A stretch of DNA of 64,000 bases, from assembly GCF_902806685.2 (NCBI RefSeq), contig NC_048561.1:7343439-7407438 (forward strand), read 5' to 3'. The DNA comes from Maniola hyperantus (taxonomy: Eukaryota > Arthropoda > Insecta > Lepidoptera > Nymphalidae). This document shows positions 58,779 through 64,000 of this stretch, one piece after another; position 1 is the first letter of the stretch, and each line of letters opens with the position of its first letter. The notes beneath the pieces were generated by a model, which saw only the letters and a program-made list of their open reading frames with translations, ran no database searches and was not told the DNA's origin. The translations under genes and the position numbers were made by a program.

Positions 58779-61693
58779 TGTGCGTAATCCCAGCAAAATA
58801 ATGTTGAATTTCAGGATTTGAGTTGGATAGATTTTTAGTGCGTAACGTCGTGTAATTGTGCGTGAAAGTTTTAAATTTGTGCGTCCAACCAATAAGTAGA
58901 TATTCGAAAAAAACGCGTTTTGCCAGGAATACGTCATCCCAGCTACACATTTTTTTCCCAATGGACGTACGAGAAAAAAAATAGGTCCATGAATTAGTGC
59001 GTTTTAAGAGGTAAATGTGCGTGCTAAAATTAAATTTGTGCGTCATAACACTTCGAAGATATTCAGTTTTTTGCTGGGATGACGTTTAACCATTTCTTAT
59101 ATCTCTTAAACGGTTAAACGTATAGACGTGATTTTTTTTACACATATTGCTATGAATTTGTGCGTAATGTTTGTAAAAACAGAATTTAAAAAAAAATTAC
59201 CGTTCAGTTTTTATAATTAAAAAATAAAATAACGTTATTAGGTCCTAGTACTTTAAATATGACCTCTAAAGATAAACTTATACCGTTGATTTGTCCTTTA
59301 TAACGGCTCACAGTATCTTATCAAGTTTCATTGGAGTATTTTAAATATTTATTGAATTATGAAGAAAATTACTACGACAGGACTACGATATTTTTCGACA
59401 TTTAATTGGTCGAGTATTTTATGAGTTGGCTAATTAAAATTTCTACCAATAATTAGTGCGTCAGCTCATTTATCCATCTGCAAAAATATATAGCCCAATA
59501 CACAGATAAATTATAGAGATATAATCAAAAAACCTATAAGATGCGCAATACAATGATAAACCGACAAAGTTTGAATAGCCACAAAAAAGCGACCGTGTCA
59601 TATATCGTGCTAACCTTCCAAAATTGATAGTATTGTGCCATTTCTTTTCTGGTACATGTGCGCACAAAATTATTAAGCTTTTTATTAATCATACTAATAT
59701 TATAAATGCGAGCATTATTATAAAATATGTTTGTTTGTTGGTTTGTGCTTCCATCACACCGCAACAGAGTTACAGATTGACGTGATTTTTGCATAAGTGA
59801 CCCGTTACATTTATTCCGAAATATTAGAGTTCCCACGGGATTTTAACAAACAAAAGCAAACAGTCCTATTGTCTGGTCACAAGCCATAATTAAACAATAT
59901 AGTTTTCTGGAAACTGTTAAACTAAGCCACCCGTTCGTCTTCAAAACACGGCAATAAAACTGAATTTTAAAACTAATAGGTACCAAAGGTTCCGACCACA
60001 GCCATCTTTACTTACAAGCCATGCTATTAAGTTTGGCAACGTCGCAATTAGGATCCGCCGTGAATCTGTGGCATAAACCGATAGAGCTACAAGTGTACTA
60101 GTGGACAGCTTTCTATAGGCTGTATCTAGTTATATTTACAAACACTATGCACCTACTTACATTACAAATACATAAAATCATTAGTTTTTGAAATTACGTA
60201 TTGACCACATACAGCCCACTTACTTAATGTAAGGCAGTACCTAGTAGGTATGTCTTTCGTAAGAATGTAGGAACTTAAAACTTGTTTGAAACTTTGAAGA
60301 TCTACCTACTATTTCACTAAAATAAAACATAAATGAGGGTTAATAGATATTTTATTTCCTATTATAATTAGAGTTAACAGTTATTTTATTTCCTGTCCTT
60401 TGTGATTGTCCTTTTCTTGGGCTTGCTGATGTAGTTCTTGACGACGCTCGCTGTTTATACAGCTGTTCCCTTTTAGAGGGATCCATCCTAGATGTTTTTT
60501 CGCACGTAACTTAGGTAACGCAAATTCTTAGGTAGGTTAGGGAAAATATGGGGCACTGCACCAGCTACTAGTTGATTCAACGTGATTTATCTCTATTTCT
60601 AGATTTTTTTACTATTTTGTTACTGTTGATTATTTTTATTGTTATGTTAATATGACAAATTATGTTAATACAATAATTTTAGATTACCTACTTACCTATT
60701 TACAATTGGTATTCAGTCAGAATATTGATCAACTAAAACTTGTAACTTGTAAACTAAAATATATTGAACTGTTCTGTTGTTTTAATTTTCACTAACTATT
60801 ATGTACGTACCTGTACTTAAGTGCTAAAAAAGTAATGGTACAATACTATCAATTTTGGAAGGTTAGCACGATATATGACACGGTCGCTTTTTTGTGGCTA
60901 TTCAAACTTTGTCGGTTTATCATTGTATTGCGCATCTTATAGGTTTTTGATTATATCTCTATAATTTATCTGTGTATTGGGCTATATTTTTCAGATGGAT
61001 AAATGAGCTGACGCACTAATTATTGGTAGAAATTTTAATTAGCCAACTCATAAAAAACTCGACCAATTAAATGTCTAAAAATATCGTGTCCTGTCGTAGT
61101 AATTTTCTTCATAATTCAATAAATACTTAAAATACTCCAATGAAACTTGATAAGATACTGTGAGCCGTTATAAAGGACAAATCAACGGTATAAGTTTATC
61201 TTTAGAGGTCATATTTAAAGTACTAGGACCTAATAACGTGATTTTATTTTTTAATTATAAAAACTGAACGGTAATTTTTTTTTTAATTCTGTTTTTACAA
61301 ACATTACGCACAAATTCATAGCAACATGTGTAAAAAAATCACATCTATACGTTTAACCGTTTAAGAGATATAAGAAATGGTTAAACGTCATCCCAGCAAA
61401 AAACTGAATATCTTCGAAGTGTTATGACGCACAAATTTAATTTTAGCACGCACATTTACCTCTTAAAACGCACTAATTCATGGACCTATTTTTTTTCTCG
61501 TACGTCCATTGGGAAAAAAATGTGTAGCTGGGATGACGTATTCCTGGCAGAACGCGTTTTTTTCGAATATCTACTTATTGGTTGGACGCACAAATTTAAA
61601 ACTTTCACGCACAATTACACGACGTTACGCACTAAAAATCTATCCAACTCAAATCCAGAAATTCGACATTATTTTGCTGGGATTACGCACACA
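58779..61693. mobile_element. Long-inverted-repeat transposon, MULE/foldback-like
   Basis: 2,915 bp bounded by a perfect 9-bp duplication GGCTATTCG (58770-58778 and 61694-61702). The left arm (58779 to about 59635) and right arm (about 60841 to 61693) are inverted copies of about 855 bp with few differences. Tips read TGTGCGTAATCCCAGC (left) and TGTGTGCGTAATCCCAGC (right, reversed). Each arm carries nine GTGCGT motifs in one orientation. The spacer encodes nothing recognisable, so the copy is non-autonomous. A 9-bp duplication with long arms fits Mutator-like elements; foldback elements are the alternative. No transposase is present to decide. Confidence 0.85.
59636..60840. other. Spacer of the long-inverted-repeat element
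   Basis: 1.2 kb, no open frame of note. 59693-59850 is a family A Helitron copy (TAATATTATAAATGCGAGCA onward). The remainder is unassigned. Confidence 0.6.
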
Positions 61694-61695
61694 GG

Positions 61696-64000
61696 CTATT
61701 CGCCAGTGATAGTGTGAACTCTCATATTATGCTTCCTTAAGCTACTTTTATATGCACATTTGTATTCACATTCCTTACAGGAATATGGTTTATCGCCAGT
61801 GTGGGTTCTCATGTGCGACACTAGATTACTATTTGTAGTACATTTGTAATTGCATAACTTACACAAGAAAGGCTTTATACCAGTGTGGGTTCTCATGTGC
61901 CTCACTAGATTGCCATTATGTGTAAATTTGTAATCGCATAACTTACACGCGAAAGGTTTTATACCAGTGTGGGTTCTCATGTGCATCACTAGATGGCCAT
62001 TTTGTGTAAATTTGTAATCGCATAACTTACACGCGAAAGGTTTTATACCAGTGTGGGTTCTCATGTGCCTCACTAGATCGCCATTTTGTGTAAATTTGTA
62101 ATCGCATAACTTACACGCGAAAGGCTTTATACCAGTGTGGGTTCTCATGTGCCTCACTAGATGGCCATTTTGTGTAAATTTGTAATCGCATAACTTACAC
62201 GCGAAAGGTTTTATACCAGTGTGGGTTCTCATGTGCGTCACTAGATTACAATTTGTTGTACATCTGTAATCGCATACCTTGCAAGCAAATGGCTTATCGC
62301 CAGTGTGAATTTGCATATGCGTCTTTAAATCACTGGGATATTTACATTTGTACTGGCAAATCTTGCAAGTGAACCATCTTATTTCAGCGTGAGTCTTTAT
62401 GTGTTTAACTAAGATACTTTTTCGTGTAAATATTTTTTGACAATAATCACAAATTAACCCTCTTTCTTCAGTGTGTGAACTATTTCGTAACGAACATTGA
62501 GTTTTACTTTGTACAGTTTTCGATACAATTACTTGTACTGTATTAGGGCCTGGTTGAACGTATTCTCTTGTAGAGACGTCATCGTGACTTTTTGCCTGAT
62601 AACGGATATCTTCAGATGCAATGTTTTGATTTAAACAAGACCTAACAGCTGTACCGTCTCGTATTGGTACAACTTTCTTGGAGAAAACATCATATAATTT
62701 GACAAAACAATCAGTTAATTTGTTGTAACGGCAACTGACGGTTGTATCGGCTTCTTCAGTTGAAGGCACTTTTATTTCGTTACTTGTCGCTAGACTCGCG
62801 GGCAGAGGAACGACTGAAATGAAACATTTTAACTATTACCTTGTTTATAAAAATATGTAAAATGTCAAATGATGAATAATGCCGTATCTTACCTAAGGTC
62901 TGAGCAGAATATGCCGAAGGGCTGGGGCCTGCCTGCCTGTGAAATAATCAGAATGTATCTAGAGTGTACTGGGGAGCACCAGCCAGCAAGTAGTTGTACT
63001 ACATATTATAGCAGGTTAGAGAAAAGGAAAGAGTATTATGATTTCTGATACTAGTACGAGTGTATTCTAACTGTAACTTGAACTAAACGTTATTGGTAGG
63101 CAGGTATACTGACTTGTTCCCAGTGATGAGTGAAGAGTGTGCAGAGCTGGAGCTCACAGCTGTATGAGGCTTGCATACTTGTGACGTGTCACATTCAGCA
63201 TCACTGTCACCGTTCTGCCAAATACAAAAAAAATATACCTTAAAGCACAATGGAAGTATAACTTATATTGCGGTCCGGCTCGAAAAGGTTAAAAGTAGGT
63301 TAAGATTAAAATCTATGGCACTAACTACTTGAGGCCACCTCAATAAAAGGTGGTGGTCTGAAAACAGCTGATCTGTTTATATTTCCAGCAGAAGTGATGT
63401 ATGAATGTTACTTCAAAAAAAGATCTGAATTACTCTCAAATAATCTCTCTCAAGTTGCATCTAAAGAATTTTCATTTCAAAAATTCATTCCCCTCCACTA
63501 TTAGAAAAGCTAATATGTATATTAAAGTACGTGCTTCTTGAGTGCACGGGCGTGGCAGAACAACGCGAACGCCATTTGGGTTCCCCAACCTCATTCCATG
63601 AAGTCCTCGGCAACCTGGACGGTCTACTCGGCTTCTGGAGCGAGCTTGGATGGCTGGAGTGAAGACTTCAGCGGGCAGGGGCAATGCACGCACAACGGAA
63701 GGAAACGTTGCGGAAACCAGCCCAGAGTGAAGAAAGAAAGAAGAACTATATGAAAGCGTATAAAAATGGAAAACTATCTCACCTCGCCATTTGTACTCAT
63801 ATGTTTCATCTTGAGAGCTTTGTAGAGAGCTTCATCAATTGCTCTTGCTTCCACCATAATGCTATAGTGGGATATGTCTTCATCATTACAAGTTACAAGC
63901 TCATCTTTGATATTGTCTGCATTGTTGTCATCCTCATTGACCATATCTATGTCCTCATCAACCGACATAGAGTCATCCCTTCCTTCAGTTTTCACTACAA
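61696..64000 (-). CDS. C2H2 zinc-finger protein, 5' end outside window
   Basis: Putative nuclear DNA-binding protein. Exons in coding order: from beyond 64000 to 63783, then 63214-63114, 62936-62893 and 62813-61696; GT-AG sites and phases agree (the second donor is GTCAGT). The N-terminal visible part is acidic and Ser-rich. The last exon encodes nine C2H2 fingers. Fingers 4-7 are nearly identical repeats of 28 residues (84 bp) with HTGIKPFACKLCDYKF linkers, varying mainly at the helix (GHLVRH, GDLVRH, GHLVMH, GNLVRH). Finger 9 has an extra residue between its histidines. The frame ends TITGE at TAG, 2 nt before a transposon end, so the 3' UTR is displaced or transposon-derived. No paralogue name can be given. 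Confidence 0.87.
63590..63750 (+). mobile_element. LINE fragment in zinc-finger intron
   Basis: A frame reading WSEDFSGQGQCTHNGRKRCG matches the fragment at 42964-43080; its left part (CCTCGGCAACCTGGACGGTC) extends the family. Confidence 0.6.

Noticed and set aside
58683..59046. Open frames of 92-130 codons in the inverted arms
   Set aside because: They appear in both arms simply because the arms are copies, show no domain, and overlap the spaced GTGCGT motifs.

Overview
The window is nuclear DNA from a moth or butterfly. The genes are intron-split and animal-like (CDK9, mitochondrial GrpE, a PHOSPHO2-type phosphatase, a PX-BAR sorting nexin, a C2H2 zinc-finger protein). They are embedded in repeats typical of Lepidoptera: many short Helitron-like elements with the GCGGACGAAGTCGCG hairpin and a CTAG end, several tRNA-derived SINE families, RTE-type LINEs, palindromic MITEs and a Ty3/gypsy element. 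No bacterial features, rRNA, CRISPR array or functional tRNA were seen.

Layout. 1-4.2 kb: repeats only (SINE, Helitron and MITE copies). 4.27-8.14 kb, minus: GRPEL1/Roe1, six exons, 225 residues, with a second copy of its last exon at 3.80-3.97 kb. 9.59-15.95 kb, plus: PHOSPHO2-like HAD phosphatase, four exons, 238 residues, with a partial copy of exon 3. These two genes are divergent across about 1.45 kb that carries a minisatellite split by a SINE. 16-21 kb: repeats. 21.2-26.1 kb, plus: a decayed THAP/P-element-type transposase. 27.2-33.9 kb, minus: a PX-BAR sorting nexin (SNX7/SNX30-like), nine exons, 505 residues, with a degenerate duplicate of one BAR exon. 37.0-54.3 kb, plus: Cdk9, five exons, 398 residues. 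Its introns hold an intact-looking gypsy element (38.5-43.0 kb), a 4.5 kb non-coding element with 930-bp direct terminal repeats (45.0-49.5 kb) and a full-length RTE LINE (49.7-53.9 kb). 54.4-58.7 kb: a 5'-truncated LINE and Helitrons. 58.8-61.7 kb: a 2.9 kb element with about 855-bp inverted arms and a 9-bp target duplication, lying 2 nt beyond the stop codon of the C2H2 gene. 61.7 kb to the right edge, minus: that zinc-finger gene, nine fingers, 5' end outside the window.

How the genes fit together. The five host genes are unrelated housekeeping or regulatory functions: mitochondrial protein import, small-metabolite dephosphorylation, endosomal sorting, transcription elongation, and putative DNA binding. 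They do not form a pathway or operon. The dominant story is transposon stratigraphy. Target duplications let several insertions be ordered: LTR element into a Helitron, LINE into an older repeat, gypsy into a LINE fragment, MITE into a Helitron, and MITE into a LINE. The strongest candidate for something undescribed is the long-inverted-repeat element at 58,779-61,693, with nine spaced GTGCGT motifs per arm. Next is the non-coding LTR element with two stem-covarying hairpins.

All exon boundaries were read by eye from splice sites and phase agreement. No alignment or database search was run.
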